From positions 186,001 to 250,000 of the forward strand of contig CAXMOM010000031.1 of assembly GCA_964195425.1 (NCBI GenBank): 64,000 nucleotides of DNA. The letters run 5' to 3'. The translations under genes were made by a program, and so were the position numbers. The notes beneath the pieces were generated by a model that did no database searches, had not been told where the DNA came from, and saw nothing but the letters and a program-made list of their open reading frames with translations. Shown in pieces: positions 56,001 to 64,000 of the stretch. How positions within the stretch are numbered: position 1 is the stretch's first letter; each line of letters opens with the position of its first letter. The DNA comes from Glaciecola sp964195425. GTDB lineage: Bacteria > Pseudomonadota > Gammaproteobacteria > Enterobacterales > Alteromonadaceae.

Positions 56001-57099
56001 AGAACTCGTGGTCTTAGCAAACATGATAGTTGAGAGCTTCAAAGCCCCGTTTTTGATCGACAATAACTCAGTGTATTTTAATGTGAGTATCGGCATACTT
56101 AAATGCGATTCTAACTACACCGTGGTGCCGGACGTTCTCAGAAGTGCAGATATTGCGATGTATAGCGCTAAGGAATCTGGCAAGGGGACATACAAATTAT
56201 TTGATCAGAATATGCAAAACGTCACCCAAGAAATGGCTGAGTTGGAAGCGGGTTTGCGCGATGCGGTTAGTAACAATGGTTTCCATTTAGTATACCAACC
56301 TATAGTCGACTTAGAGTCAGGCGTGATAACGGGTTTTGAAGCATTAATTAGGTGGAATCACCCTGTAAAAGGCTTTATTTCTCCACTCACCTTTATTCCA
56401 ATTGCCGAAGAAACCGGTCTTATCTGGGAAATTGGCGAATGGGTGTTGCATGAAGCATGTCTTCAAACCAAACGCTGGCATGACATGCAGCCAGATATTT
56501 TACCGTCAATCTCGGTTAACTTGTCTACTAACCAACTACAAAACGCAAATTTTTTGAGTATGGTAGACGCCGTAATAAAAGACGTTGGAATAGAAGCAAA
56601 GTACATAAAACTTGAATTAACCGAATCTGTTTTAATTGAAAATAATCATTCAATGAGCAGCATATTTGAAGGGCTTCGTGAACGTAAAATCGACCTAGCC
56701 ATAGACGATTTTGGAACGGGCTACTCATCACTTGCCTATTTAAATGAGATTCCCGTTCAATACTTAAAAATAGACAGGCGATTTGTCGAAGCTATTGACT
56801 TAAACAGCGATGCTGAAATTAATCAAGATGCGCTAGAAATACTAAAAGCTATGATTTCTCTTGGTAAAAGCCTTCGTAAGCTAATAACCGCCGAAGGGAT
56901 AGAAACAGAGACTCAACTAACAGCCCTAATCCAATATGGTTGCGATTTTGCTCAGGGTTACTTCTTGTCAAAACCAATATCTGATGCGCTAGCTACTGAG
57001 ATTTTACAATCCAATAAAAATTTACTGGATGGCGGTGTTAATATACCCAAAGAAAAATACAGCTTGGTTTATCAGGCTAGGCTAGATAGCAGTCAATAA
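53002..57099 (+). CDS. Periplasmic propeller sensor with GGDEF and EAL domains
   Basis: 1365 residues. A signal-like hydrophobic segment (about 17-36) precedes a two-component-regulator propeller of many Reg_prop repeats (about 50-690; DxxGxLWxGxxxGLxxY patterns such as DKDGYLWIAG, DENGNIWLS variants). A Y_Y_Y domain follows (about 715-800, KYRLQGWQSEFVET), then a membrane helix (about 808-830), a coiled coil (about 838-905), GGDEF (986-990, RLGGDEF) and EAL (Glu1113; LELTESVL, DDFGTGYSSL, KIDRRFVEA, AEGIET). The RxxD inhibitory site is missing before GGDEF. It probably senses polysaccharide breakdown products, as this architecture does elsewhere (inference), and outputs c-di-GMP. Confidence 0.9.
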   Translation: MTIQGNCKRIAALFKLPLCLWFTMFMLLNISFSVSSQIRFDADMTESIGHFRAMPLFLSDDQVQPFTRHSIQDKEGYLWTSGGRGVLRYNGYDFEEANFSNDNVKNELGRPFLFVDNAKELWIGSSHLFLYNYQTRLFTSFRVSNRGRINSIVEDKDGYLWIAGSEFGFLKYDKSLHQVVSGEATELYSNAPQDVVNLVYDESKNTIWMAATNGLYGFDIYQQRLFKVKTDIDQYFNNFPIRDIAIDQNRNLLWVGTPMGLLRIDTNTLKTKRFVTSEKPNSLPINDVNSTFLDSGGNLWLGLEKEGVCVFRYSTEDFNCLRSSLDGKNKLPFATVEDINEDDNGSIWLSMNNYGMYRITPDLEKFENLDNRFTNNVQSYFPNSFDGVLRENNDLWISTDGGGINIYNTQSGIFQNLKQIANDPNSLSSNSVISLTQDESGDIWAGTWAGGMSRIDPDSLQVERFLHEPDKPVNNTIMGNNIFVVKSDKQGGIWLSVWGRGLQYYNTKDKRFTNFPHDARGTTTTIYNSEISHLQLFDNKVWITGESGLEVLDISTQEFTYLLPAKQYEFNFVEVLSYEEIWVGTANGFFKFNSITGESIHYTTKNGLSDNAVTYLKKDANGKLWLATGNGVSVFDPTTEQFSNYFERDGLIGNRMGDHGEFMFVEDTLYIPGKFGVTLVKPNNMPKNSLRPKTTISSIEFINTTKFSKAYEDDTSKILDFSGISIPHNSNSLQFDFIALSFIFPNYNKYKYRLQGWQSEFVETTANERVARFTNLPAGKYRFEVYSSNSSGVWDEQGDSFSFTILVPWWKTWWGILIFAALLLSSIWLTMRWRLALNIQREKQLQIKVKEKTVQLASYTSELKKASDSLSELNTELEDRVKQRTAELQIEVNERKTVESKLFHMAFHDSLTALPNREWIIQRIEKLLLQCQNDKKLSFGVMFLDGDRFKQINDTHGHIFGDKLLVAASQRLVELMTDKQNVGRLGGDEFTVIAESYNEAELVVLANMIVESFKAPFLIDNNSVYFNVSIGILKCDSNYTVVPDVLRSADIAMYSAKESGKGTYKLFDQNMQNVTQEMAELEAGLRDAVSNNGFHLVYQPIVDLESGVITGFEALIRWNHPVKGFISPLTFIPIAEETGLIWEIGEWVLHEACLQTKRWHDMQPDILPSISVNLSTNQLQNANFLSMVDAVIKDVGIEAKYIKLELTESVLIENNHSMSSIFEGLRERKIDLAIDDFGTGYSSLAYLNEIPVQYLKIDRRFVEAIDLNSDAEINQDALEILKAMISLGKSLRKLITAEGIETETQLTALIQYGCDFAQGYFLSKPISDALATEILQSNKNLLDGGVNIPKEKYSLVYQARLDSSQ

Positions 57100-57122
57100 A
57101 AAACAGTGCGAGCGAGACCACC

Positions 57123-58139
57123 TTAGAGATAACTTTTCAATAAGTATTCTAATTCCTTTTGTATCTCAACAGCAGAAATATCAGACTCGCCTTTAAAAGC
57201 TATTTTTTGTGCCACTTCTACTCGTTGCAGCGTTTTACCGTCAATGTGACTCGCGACCTTCAATAGCGATTTCATTTCGTCCATCTTGCCGCTGCAATGC
57301 AGTACAATGTCGCAGCCTGCTGCAATCGCCTGTTCTGCGCGCGAGGCTACGGTACCCGACAAGGCATGCATGTTGATATCGTCGGTCATAATAAGACCAT
57401 CAAAGCCAATGATTTCGCGCATTATAGTATTAACTACTTTAGCGCTAATAGTCGCGGGTAAGTCGCGGTCTACTTGATGAAATACAATATGTGCGGTCAT
57501 AGCCATGGCTTCATCATTAAGCGCTTTAAATGGAATAAAGTCCCAGTCAGTTAACTCAGTTAACGAAGCGCTTACATATGGAAGCTCTAAATGGCTATCG
57601 CTAGTAGCCCGGCCGTGACCAGGCATGTGTTTTATAACTGGGGCCACACCAGTGCGCTTTAAGCCCTTAGAAATTTGCTTACCTAATTCAATGACCTTAT
57701 GGGGTGCTGCTCCTAATGCACGTTCACTAATAATGCTGCTGGCATCTTCTTGTGGAATATCTAGCATGGGAGCACAGTTCGCATTTATGCCTAAGGCTTT
57801 GAGTTCTAGACCGATTAGGGTCGCATTAAGTAGGCATGCGCGTATGGCGCTTTGTTGATTGTGATCGTACATATTGGCAAATACAGTGGGGCTGGGAGGA
57901 ATACGCCAATGGGCTTTGGGCAACCTAGAGACGCGGCCACCTTCTTGGTCAATAAAAACCATCAGATCATTTCGCTGCATGGTTTTTTTGCAGTCTTCAA
58001 TTAACGCAGTTATTTGTTTCGGGTTGTCTATATTGCGAGCAAAAAGAATAATGCCCCATGGTTGTAATTCACTAAAAAGTGCACGTTCATTGTCGCTCAA
58101 CTGGGTTGAACTGCATCCCACAATGACATTAGTTGGCAC
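57123..58139 (-). CDS. nagZ: Beta-N-acetylhexosaminidase
   Basis: 338 residues of GH3. WGIILFARNIDNPKQ, IDQEGGRVSRL, KHMPGHGRATSDSHLELP (His of the GH3 NagZ acid/base dyad) and GFDGLIMTDDINMHAL (nucleophile Asp) are all present. Length is as expected for the single-domain proteobacterial NagZ. Family knowledge: it removes GlcNAc from anhydromuropeptides in the cytoplasm during peptidoglycan recycling, affecting AmpC induction. Encoded just after anmK, with which it shares the pathway, 72 bases apart on the same strand. Confidence 0.93.
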   Translation of the reverse strand: MPTNVIVGCSSTQLSDNERALFSELQPWGIILFARNIDNPKQITALIEDCKKTMQRNDLMVFIDQEGGRVSRLPKAHWRIPPSPTVFANMYDHNQQSAIRACLLNATLIGLELKALGINANCAPMLDIPQEDASSIISERALGAAPHKVIELGKQISKGLKRTGVAPVIKHMPGHGRATSDSHLELPYVSASLTELTDWDFIPFKALNDEAMAMTAHIVFHQVDRDLPATISAKVVNTIMREIIGFDGLIMTDDINMHALSGTVASRAEQAIAAGCDIVLHCSGKMDEMKSLLKVASHIDGKTLQRVEVAQKIAFKGESDISAVEIQKELEYLLKSYL

Positions 58140-58210
58140 TGCATTTACTCCTTAATATGAGTGGTTATTATTACCTAACTCGGGCTCTTGAGCCACATTA
58201 CCATGTTCGC

Positions 58211-59521
58211 TTAAGGCAAACTAATTTTACCTAAACAAGTAGCTGGAACGCCGTTGTTATTGGTAAAAACGTGGCTACTGCCAAACAGTGTTTGGTTTGC
58301 TAATACAGCAAAAAGTGCTGCTTCCTTTGCATCGGGGTGAATTCCTAATTCGGCAGATGTCTTTAGCGAAATGTTGGGTATACAGTGCTTAATATTACTG
58401 AGTAATACAGGGTTATGAACACCGCCGCCACTTATATACAAAGCGGTTTCATGATTATTATTGAGTGTCGATATGAGCTTGTTAATCGAATTACTAATGC
58501 TTCTTGCAGTAAACATAGTCAAGGTAGCTAATAAGTCGTAAAAGGCCTGCTCGGTGCTGGGAAATTTTGCTAAGGCCGAAGAGTGACTCTTTTCAATCGC
58601 ATTAAGAATGAAATCTAGGTTATAGGTTTCTTGACCGGTCGACTTGTTTGTTACGGTGTTTTCTTTTGGTCCAGGCTCACTCAATGCAACGGCCTTTACC
58701 AACATTGTTAACAATTCTTGGTCTATAGTGCCTTTAGCAGCGAAATCACCATTTATATCGTAAAGCCGGTTAATGCTAGGAAGTGATGTTGACTCGATTT
58801 TAGTCAAGGATAATTCCTTAGCATATCTAACTGCCATATCCATCAGTGCGTTGCCAGGACCTGTGTCGGCGCTTACAACCGATGCAAAGCTCTTGTTTGC
58901 TGGCAAAAATGTATAGTTAGCAATGCCACCAATATTTAATAAAATGCGGTGTTCATTTGGGCTAGCAAACAATAGAAAGTCTGCATAAGGCACTAAAGGC
59001 GCACCTTCACCATTTGCTGCAATATGCTTTTGCCTGAAATCACTCACGGTAAGTATTTGCGTGATATGAGCGAGGTGGCAGCCGTCGCCAATTTGAAGTG
59101 TTGCTGAAGCCTTCCGCAGCAATGCCCCATTAGCGTTTGCGGCTAGTGGCAATGCGTTTGGTGCATGAAAAATAGTCTGCCCATGGCTGGCCAGTATATC
59201 TACGCTTGAGGCTTGAATATCCCACTTTGCCAAACTTGCTAACACCATACTAGCGTGCTCATGCGCAATCCATGCATTTGCTTTTGTTACTGCATGCAAT
59301 GGCGCTAAAGGGTTGGCAAACAAAGGGCGGATTTTATTAAGAAATTCTTCATCATAAGGCATAGAGATGAAGTGTTTTATTTTTAGCACGGTACTGGTGT
59401 CGTGGCCACAAACTTCGCACAAAGCTATATCTAGGCCGTCGAGGGATGTACCACTCATTAGACCCACAATAATACGTGGTTTATTGATCAGTGAAGATAA
59501 GCCAACAAGTGAGGAGTTCAT
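58211..59521 (-). CDS. anmK: Anhydro-N-acetylmuramic acid kinase
   Basis: 436 residues from the ATG at 59521 (AAAGG upstream); an in-frame ATG at 59584 would add 21 unrelated residues. ASKHA-fold kinase: IIVGLMSGTSLDGLDIALCEV (phosphate loop), ILASHGQTIFH, LQIGDGCHLAHIT, DTGPGNALMDMAV and ALYISGGGVHNPVLL. Family knowledge: it phosphorylates and opens 1,6-anhydro-MurNAc to MurNAc-6-phosphate. It is longer than the roughly 370-residue E. coli enzyme, with insertions around 255-330 (PGPKENTVTNKSTGQET). It heads an anmK-nagZ recycling unit. Confidence 0.93.
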   Translation of the reverse strand: MNSSLVGLSSLINKPRIIVGLMSGTSLDGLDIALCEVCGHDTSTVLKIKHFISMPYDEEFLNKIRPLFANPLAPLHAVTKANAWIAHEHASMVLASLAKWDIQASSVDILASHGQTIFHAPNALPLAANANGALLRKASATLQIGDGCHLAHITQILTVSDFRQKHIAANGEGAPLVPYADFLLFASPNEHRILLNIGGIANYTFLPANKSFASVVSADTGPGNALMDMAVRYAKELSLTKIESTSLPSINRLYDINGDFAAKGTIDQELLTMLVKAVALSEPGPKENTVTNKSTGQETYNLDFILNAIEKSHSSALAKFPSTEQAFYDLLATLTMFTARSISNSINKLISTLNNNHETALYISGGGVHNPVLLSNIKHCIPNISLKTSAELGIHPDAKEAALFAVLANQTLFGSSHVFTNNNGVPATCLGKISLP

Positions 59522-59809
59522 TTGTTCGATGCCTTTTGTACTTTTTCTTAAAAGGTTTATTAGACTATAATGCCACAAGCGCAAATTGGTTTCTTATAAT
59601 TACGCATACGAGTTAGTTCAGTAGCCGTGAATATTACAAAAATAAAGGCCTGTTGCTTAGACAAGATAGATGGTTTATTTTTTTATAACAGACACACGCA
59701 TTATCTATTATAGGATAAGGTTTGTTAACAATAATTGAACTGTAATATTTTGGGTTTTTAACAGACTATACATTTAAATATTATCAAATGTAGCCATTTG
59801 GGAGAGTAA

Positions 59810-60823
59810 ATGCGCCGCCCGTTAAAATATCGCCTAAGCTATTTAGCCACAATCGCTATTATTTATATTGCTGGATTTCAATTAATACCACAACTGTTGG
59901 TTTCTGCATTTGATATCAGTATTTTTGCTATATTTGCAGTCAGTTATTTTGTTTTAATCCCTAGTTTGTATTGGTTTTGGGTGATAAAAATTGGGCAACA
60001 GAAACGCTGGCGGATGATCATTCCTTTTTCTATGGCAGGATTGATCGCACGATTCTCCTTTCCCAGCGATATTGCCCAGTATTTTGAATTCATTATGTGG
60101 GCCAAATACCCAATTTTAGCCGTCGTGTTGGTCTTAGAATTATTTATTGTTTACAGCGTGGTCCAAGCCCTATGGCAAGCTAGAAAATTGTCAGGCGACC
60201 CAAGAGTTAACATGTTGTCTCAATACGAGCAGGACGAGCAGAGCGAGAAAAAAGAAAAAAAGCTTACTCTGAGTTTGATGTTGGCTTATGAGCCTTCTAG
60301 TTGGTATTACTTTGTTAAGCATTTTTCACGTAAACATACGCCAGCAATCGGCCACTTAAGGTTATTGTCGGCTAAGCGTTGGCATATCATGCTGTTACTG
60401 CTTGGTTTGCTTTGTGCAACTGCATTGATATATTACGTAGTGTCAGGCTATAGCGAAATAGGAGCTGTTTTACTGTCAGGTTTTGTAATTTATGGGCTGG
60501 TGATACTTTGTGCCAATCATAGAGTCAGTAGGTACTATTCATTGTATTTGCATCAGGACCAATTGGTCATTAACAATAGTATGTGGGGCCTAATGGTGAT
60601 TCCCTTAAAACAAATATCTTTGGTGGAGTCGGTAATCTTGCTGAAATCTGACTATCCCGAGGCATTGATTTTTGGACGCGGTAAATATGCCAATATCAAG
60701 CTCAGTTTAGCGCGAGAAAATTTTTACTATTCTAATATGGGGCAAACCAAAGATGCAGTCACTGAGGTGTATCTATGTGTTGATAGCCCAGAACAGTTTC
60801 AATCGTTATTGCAGTCCATTTAA
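59810..60823 (+). CDS. Multi-pass membrane protein with C-terminal PH-like region
   Basis: 337 residues. About six membrane helices (12-30, 36-60, 68-88, 98-120 and two more at about 193-215 and 221-240), with a charged cytoplasmic loop (EQDEQSEKKEKKLTLS) between the fourth and fifth. The tail (YSLYLHQDQLVINNSMWGLMVIPLKQISLVESV) reads like a bacterial PH domain. No family name recalled. It ends with TAA, after which the same frame continues into TPR-like sequence; I regard that as a separate, decayed gene because the last residues (VDSPEQFQSLLQSI) look like a natural end. Confidence 0.7.
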   Translation: MRRPLKYRLSYLATIAIIYIAGFQLIPQLLVSAFDISIFAIFAVSYFVLIPSLYWFWVIKIGQQKRWRMIIPFSMAGLIARFSFPSDIAQYFEFIMWAKYPILAVVLVLELFIVYSVVQALWQARKLSGDPRVNMLSQYEQDEQSEKKEKKLTLSLMLAYEPSSWYYFVKHFSRKHTPAIGHLRLLSAKRWHIMLLLLGLLCATALIYYVVSGYSEIGAVLLSGFVIYGLVILCANHRVSRYYSLYLHQDQLVINNSMWGLMVIPLKQISLVESVILLKSDYPEALIFGRGKYANIKLSLARENFYYSNMGQTKDAVTEVYLCVDSPEQFQSLLQSI

Positions 60824-61216
60824 ACAGTCAGTTCAGCCTACAGCGCACTTTCCAAAGGGATTGTTGCGTTGGAAAACGGAGAGAAAAATAAAGCGATCCA
60901 ATGGTTTAAATTTGCACTTTCAGAAAACCCCGATTCAATAGAATCGTCTATCTTTTTAGCCGAAACTCTCTATCAACAAAATCGGCACGAAGAGTCTTCA
61001 AATTATTTACAAAAAGTATTGGGAAATAACAACACTAGCGCATATAACAAAGCGACTGCAACGACTATTTTAAGCCGAATAAGTGAGCAGCAGGGCAAGT
61101 TTAATGATGCCTTAATACATGCCAAAAAAGCGCCTCAAACAGATGTGGTAGGCCAATGTTCAGCAGACTTTGTAGAGCAGCGAATTCATAGGCTTGAAAG
61201 TAGAGTCGCTATGTAA
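60824..61216 (+). pseudogene. TPR-repeat fragment, 5'-truncated
   Basis: The frame reads VSSAYSALSKGIVALENGEK, then AIQWFKFALSENPDSIESSI, FLAETLYQQNRHEESSNYL and so on, ending EQRIHRLESRVAM*. These are two or three TPR units that form the end of a larger protein, of the kind that ends winged-helix/TPR regulators. The N-terminal part is missing: the sequence begins immediately after the stop of the membrane-protein gene. A TTG at 60869 could start a 115-residue protein, but no RBS is evident. Probably the relic of a deletion. Confidence 0.6.
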
Positions 61217-61729
61217 CCTATGCCTTCGGTTAGAGACGACACTTTGCAAAGAACAAACATTGTAAGTGTGCAAGAAAGCCAACTTAGGCGAGCCTATTTG
61301 AATTCAGTGCCTGCGGATGTATTCGTTAGCTACCCAAGTAGCAGCCCCAACAAATACACAATAACAGTCTTTACCGATATTGACTGTCGGTACTGCCGCA
61401 AGTTTCATAACGACATGGCAAGCTTAAATCAGCAAGGTGTCTCGGTGAATTACGTTATGCTGCCACGCACTGGTGTCGGTTCAAAATTTTACAATAAAAC
61501 GGTTGCAGCCCTTTGGTCTGATGCCCCAGCAGATTCGATAACTAGCGCTATGCAAAACAAGGACCCTAAGCCGATCGACTGCGAACCAAAGGCAATGAGT
61601 CACCATATGGATATCGCTAGAGATTTGAACATCAACACCACACCTACTATTGTGCTGCCAAACGGCCAATTAAAGGTAGGCTTAATAAGCCCAGTTCAGC
61701 TGTTTGCGCTATTGGAAGCTGATGAGTAG
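61217..61729 (+). CDS. DsbC/DsbG-like thioredoxin-fold protein, probably truncated
   Basis: 169 residues from the ATG at 61220. Contains KYTITVFTDIDCRYCRKFHNDM (Cys56-Arg-Tyr-Cys59), VNYVMLPRTGVGS, AALWSDAP and TPTIVLPNGQLKVG (cis-Pro region), the catalytic domain of DsbC-type disulphide isomerases. The signal peptide and N-terminal dimerisation domain are absent, so the product as encoded would stay in the cytoplasm. It follows the TPR remnant in the same frame after one TAA and has no RBS. It is more likely a 5'-truncated relic than a working enzyme. Confidence 0.6.
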   Translation, partial: PMPSVRDDTLQRTNIVSVQESQLRRAYLNSVPADVFVSYPSSSPNKYTITVFTDIDCRYCRKFHNDMASLNQQGVSVNYVMLPRTGVGSKFYNKTVAALWSDAPADSITSAMQNKDPKPIDCEPKAMSHHMDIARDLNINTTPTIVLPNGQLKVGLISPVQLFALLEADE

Positions 61730-61741
61730 GTTCTTACTCAT
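61722..61741 (+). terminator. Possible hairpin after the DsbC-like ORF
   Basis: A 7-bp perfect stem ATGAGTA/TACTCAT with a six-base loop spans the stop codon and is followed by GCTAATTGTTTT. Weak terminator candidate. Confidence 0.3.
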
Positions 61742-62969
61742 GCTAATTGTTTTAAATAGCGTCCTAAGTTTTGAATAGCGGACAACATTTTTTTTGCGTG
61801 CTTATTGGTGAGCTGGGCAGACCAACCATAGTTAGTGATGTCTTCTAACGCCTGCTTCCCATCGAAATCCACATATGCAAGACGCGTACATAACGCTTAA
61901 GCAGGAAGACCAAATGATATACCGGGTAGCAAAGCAACTCCGCTGTCTTCAAGGACTCTAGCACAAATTTCAGTATCTTTAGAAATTCCTATATCACGTA
62001 GTCTTTGTTGAAAAGGCGTAAAATTTAGCAAAATATAAAAACCTCCTTCTGGAGGGTGTGCATTAAGTCCAGTATTCATTAGTGCCTTGTAAATGCATGA
62101 GCCAATAGCGCTAAGAATTATCCTTTGGTATTTGGCATATTGCTTCATCAAAGTATTGTCGGAGTACGCGGTTATAGCAGCATGCTGTATGTGTGAGGCG
62201 GCACAAGAATACGTTTCTGATGCAATCCCCAACATTGTATCTTTTAATTGATCATTACAATTATCAGGTAAAATAGCGATGCCTAAGCGCCATCCTCCAG
62301 CACCCGCCCACCTAGTAAAGCCCGAGGTTACAAAAGTCCCTTGCGGATAATACTTGGCAATACTGATATGACCTGCGGCTTATATTTTTGTAACACAGGT
62401 GCAAGCGCTTGTCGCTCTGCATCTGAGTAGCACAGACCGTCAGGGTTACCCGCTGAGTTTAACACCACCAGAATGCTTTGATAGTTTTGTGCGGCTTCGC
62501 TTAAGGCTTTTTCAAGGATTTGTGGGGTAATTCGGTAACGTTGCACAAAACTGGTTTGCATCATAAAGGTTGCGTGACCAAGCAACTGCGCCTAAGGTGC
62601 ATAAGACACCCAAGCTGGGGCAGGACTTAGCACTGCGGCATGAGAATAGGCGCACATAATAGTATAAAGCAACGCTTTTGAGCAGGGTGCAATGAAAACT
62701 TGATCGGCTGAAACTGAGTGTTGTTTAAGCACACAGTGGAATTCAGCTACTTTTATGCGTAAGGCTTCTAAGCCCTGCACCTGAGTATATTCCTTTCGAT
62801 GCGCATTTTGAATGAGTGCCTCTTTTAGCACCGACGGAATAGGGAAGGGTGATTGTCTGAAACCAAAACGAAAGACTTGCCTGCCGTTTTGTTGAATAGC
62901 TGCAGATTGTTCATTAAGGAGTAAGGTGCTTGAAGGAGAAATTTGTCGATACGTACTTTGTTGGTCCAT
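61738..62969 (-). pseudogene. PLP-dependent aminotransferase pseudogene (class I/II)
   Basis: Minus strand, starting at the ATG at 62969 (MDQQSTYRQISPSSTLLLNE; AGGAAT upstream). The frame contains EYTQVQGLEALRIKVAEFH and VFIAPCSKALLYTIMCAY, then a TAG/TAA at about 62589 inside SYAP*AQLLGH. It goes on to VLNSAGNPDGLCYSD and KYKPQVIS, where a deletion plus frameshift near 62350 removes the DEIYxLLH segment. It resumes with KYYPQGTFVTSGFTRWAGAGGWRLG, then EGGFYILLNF and SFGLPA, a TAA at 61894-61896, and TRLAYVDFDGKQALED to 61738. The lysine expected in SG(F/L)SKW is Arg here (SGFTRW). Three lesions plus loss of the catalytic Lys. Confidence 0.85.
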
Positions 62970-63068
62970 AAGTAAATATTCCTGTTTTAATGTTGTTATT
63001 AAAACACGTAGTCTCAAGTTGAATTTTTTGGATTATTAAATGGATTGGCTTGAATAAAGGAAAGGCAT

Positions 63069-63090
63069 TAGGGCAGAAAATGCTGCCCTA
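63069..63090 (-). terminator. Hairpin downstream of the TonB-receptor remnant
   Basis: Perfect 8-bp stem TAGGGCAG/CTGCCCTA with a six-base loop, 27 bases after the stop codon of the minus-strand receptor fragment. The 3' flank on the minus strand is ATGCCTTTCCTTT, a poor U-tract. Probably the original terminator of that gene. Confidence 0.5.
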
Positions 63091-63116
63091 CACATTTCAT
63101 TTGAACAGGGCATAAA

Positions 63117-63842
63117 CTAGAACATATGTTGAGCTCTTAAATATAAAGAACCACCTTCATAGTTCGCTGCTGTTCTGCGAGGATACTGCAGGCCAACACT
63201 CAAGCGGTTAGCATTTCCCGCACCAATCTCCTCAACGTACTGGTCATAGATGTTTGATGTGCCGGCGGTTAACGTTAAGTCGTCTGTAGCGAAATAATTG
63301 AATTCCACGTCGAAGAATACTACTGGTCCAATTTGCGCAGTAGGATCATTTTCTGTGTCATTGATGCGTCCGCGCTCATCATAATGTTCACCATATAAGT
63401 TGGCTCTTACCATTACTTGATAATACTCGCCAAAGTCTGTCACCGCGGTAGCCACGAAGGATTTTTCAGGGTAGTTATTTTCAATGTCTTCTATTATTGC
63501 ATCACTTACCACAAGAGACTCACCTACTACGTCTATTGTGTTGTGGTTGTCGGCAAAGGTAAATTTGTTACTGGCATCTTCGCTCCAATCAAATGACGTG
63601 GTGTACACCAAATCAATGCCCTGATGTTCGACATCAATGGCATTGGTATAAAACGATATAGTACCGCTATCAAGTTCAATATCACCAACGCGATAGATTC
63701 TGTCATCTACTTTGGTTTGATAAAAATCGATAGCCAAATTACCGTTGTCTAAACCGGTGTAAGTAAGACCTAAGCTCACACTAAGTGACTCTTCTTCTTT
63801 CAATGGTCTAGCTGAATCAGTTAAATAGGCAAGGTTATGGGT
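63117..63842 (-). pseudogene. TonB-dependent receptor, C-terminal fragment
   Basis: An open frame from just after a TAA at 63843-63845 (HNLAYLTDSARPLKEEESLS) to 63117. It has PLKEEESLSVSLGLTYTGLDNGNLAIDFYQTKVDDRI, the TNAIDVEHQGIDLVYTTSFDW strand pair, TVTDFGEYYQVMVRANLYG variants, and LTLTAGTSNIYDQYVEEIG, and ends LYLRAQHMF with the terminal Phe of barrels. Those are the last roughly 240 residues of a receptor normally 800-1000 long; plug, TonB box and signal peptide are missing. No start codon with RBS exists. A 5'-deleted relic. Confidence 0.85.
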
Positions 63843-63961
63843 TTATAAGCAGACAAACCGGAGTTTAATTTGAACCCTGCAAAAAAGAGTGCTTATGCTT
63901 GTTTAATCTACTATGCTTAGCAGGCAACTTATTAATAACTATATATCGCTTTGGAGAACTA

Positions 63962-64000
63962 ATGGAATCGTTGAAAGTTAAGGATTATATGAATCGTCGC
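63962..64000 (+). CDS. CBS-domain protein, N-terminus only (cut by window edge)
   Basis: ATG at 63962 preceded by TTTGGAGAACTA (good RBS). Only MESLKVKDYMNRR is visible. This strongly resembles the first residues of two-CBS-domain proteins (LKVxDYMNRxPVTF). The reading frame is open to the edge. Function cannot be judged from 13 residues; CBS pairs commonly bind adenosyl nucleotides. Confidence 0.6.
   Translation, partial: MESLKVKDYMNRR

Overview
The window looks like a chromosomal segment of a marine gammaproteobacterium of the order Alteromonadales, most like Alteromonas, Glaciecola or Paraglaciecola. The grounds are moderately AT-rich DNA, the prp operon type (GntR regulator, prpB, prpC, acnD, prpF), a RoxA-type L16 hydroxylase, many c-di-GMP and PAS sensor proteins, a GlyGly-CTERM surface protein and a TonB-receptor remnant. 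The genus is inference from memory of these families. I see no rRNA, tRNA, CRISPR array, insertion sequence or phage module.

Layout. 1-6 kb: the end of an NtrC-type regulator with its NtrY-like kinase, a beta-barrel protein and a multi-PAS hybrid kinase. 6-12 kb: a secreted protein, ilvE, a ChrR-type cupin, a micro-ORF coupled to a TlpA-like thioredoxin, and a PAS-GGDEF-EAL protein. 12-15.4 kb (minus strand): a TlpA, DUF4266 lipoprotein, DUF3570 barrel and ApbE cluster, ending in a decayed TPR gene. 15.5-17.6 kb: a CPBP protease and a DUF3667 membrane protein. 18.1-22 kb: a tightly overlapping five-gene redox operon made of a Rieske plus glutamate-synthase-like flavoprotein, two tiny membrane proteins, a ferric-reductase-like membrane protein with its own Rieske domain, and a membrane-anchored Cys/His-motif protein. 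22-32.7 kb: assorted single genes, including a LysR regulator, FrnE-type DsbA, MipA/OmpV, roxA, a DUF2145 pair and an XRE regulator.

33.5-36.7 kb is a decayed hexuronate pathway: uxuA, uxaC and uxuB are pseudogenes, with an internal deletion joining uxaC to uxuB, while a UxuR/ExuR-like GntR regulator beside them is intact. 37-42.2 kb is one 1707-residue surface protein with 17 exact 105-bp calcium-binding repeats and a GlyGly-CTERM tail. 43.3-50 kb is the complete 2-methylcitrate (propionate) operon, with a palindromic operator candidate between its -35 and -10 boxes. 50-60.8 kb holds a secreted protein, a glutaredoxin, an SDR, a propeller-sensor GGDEF-EAL protein, and the peptidoglycan-recycling pair anmK-nagZ. 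60.8-63.9 kb is a gene graveyard (TPR fragment, DsbC-like piece, broken aminotransferase, TonB-receptor C-terminus). A CBS-domain gene begins at the right edge.

The two most interesting systems are the double-Rieske redox operon (18.1-22 kb) and the DUF4266/DUF3570/ApbE/TlpA cluster. In the latter, the DUF3570 barrel carries a DALTGAS sequence that fits the ApbE flavinylation motif, which suggests that the barrel protein itself receives the FMN.
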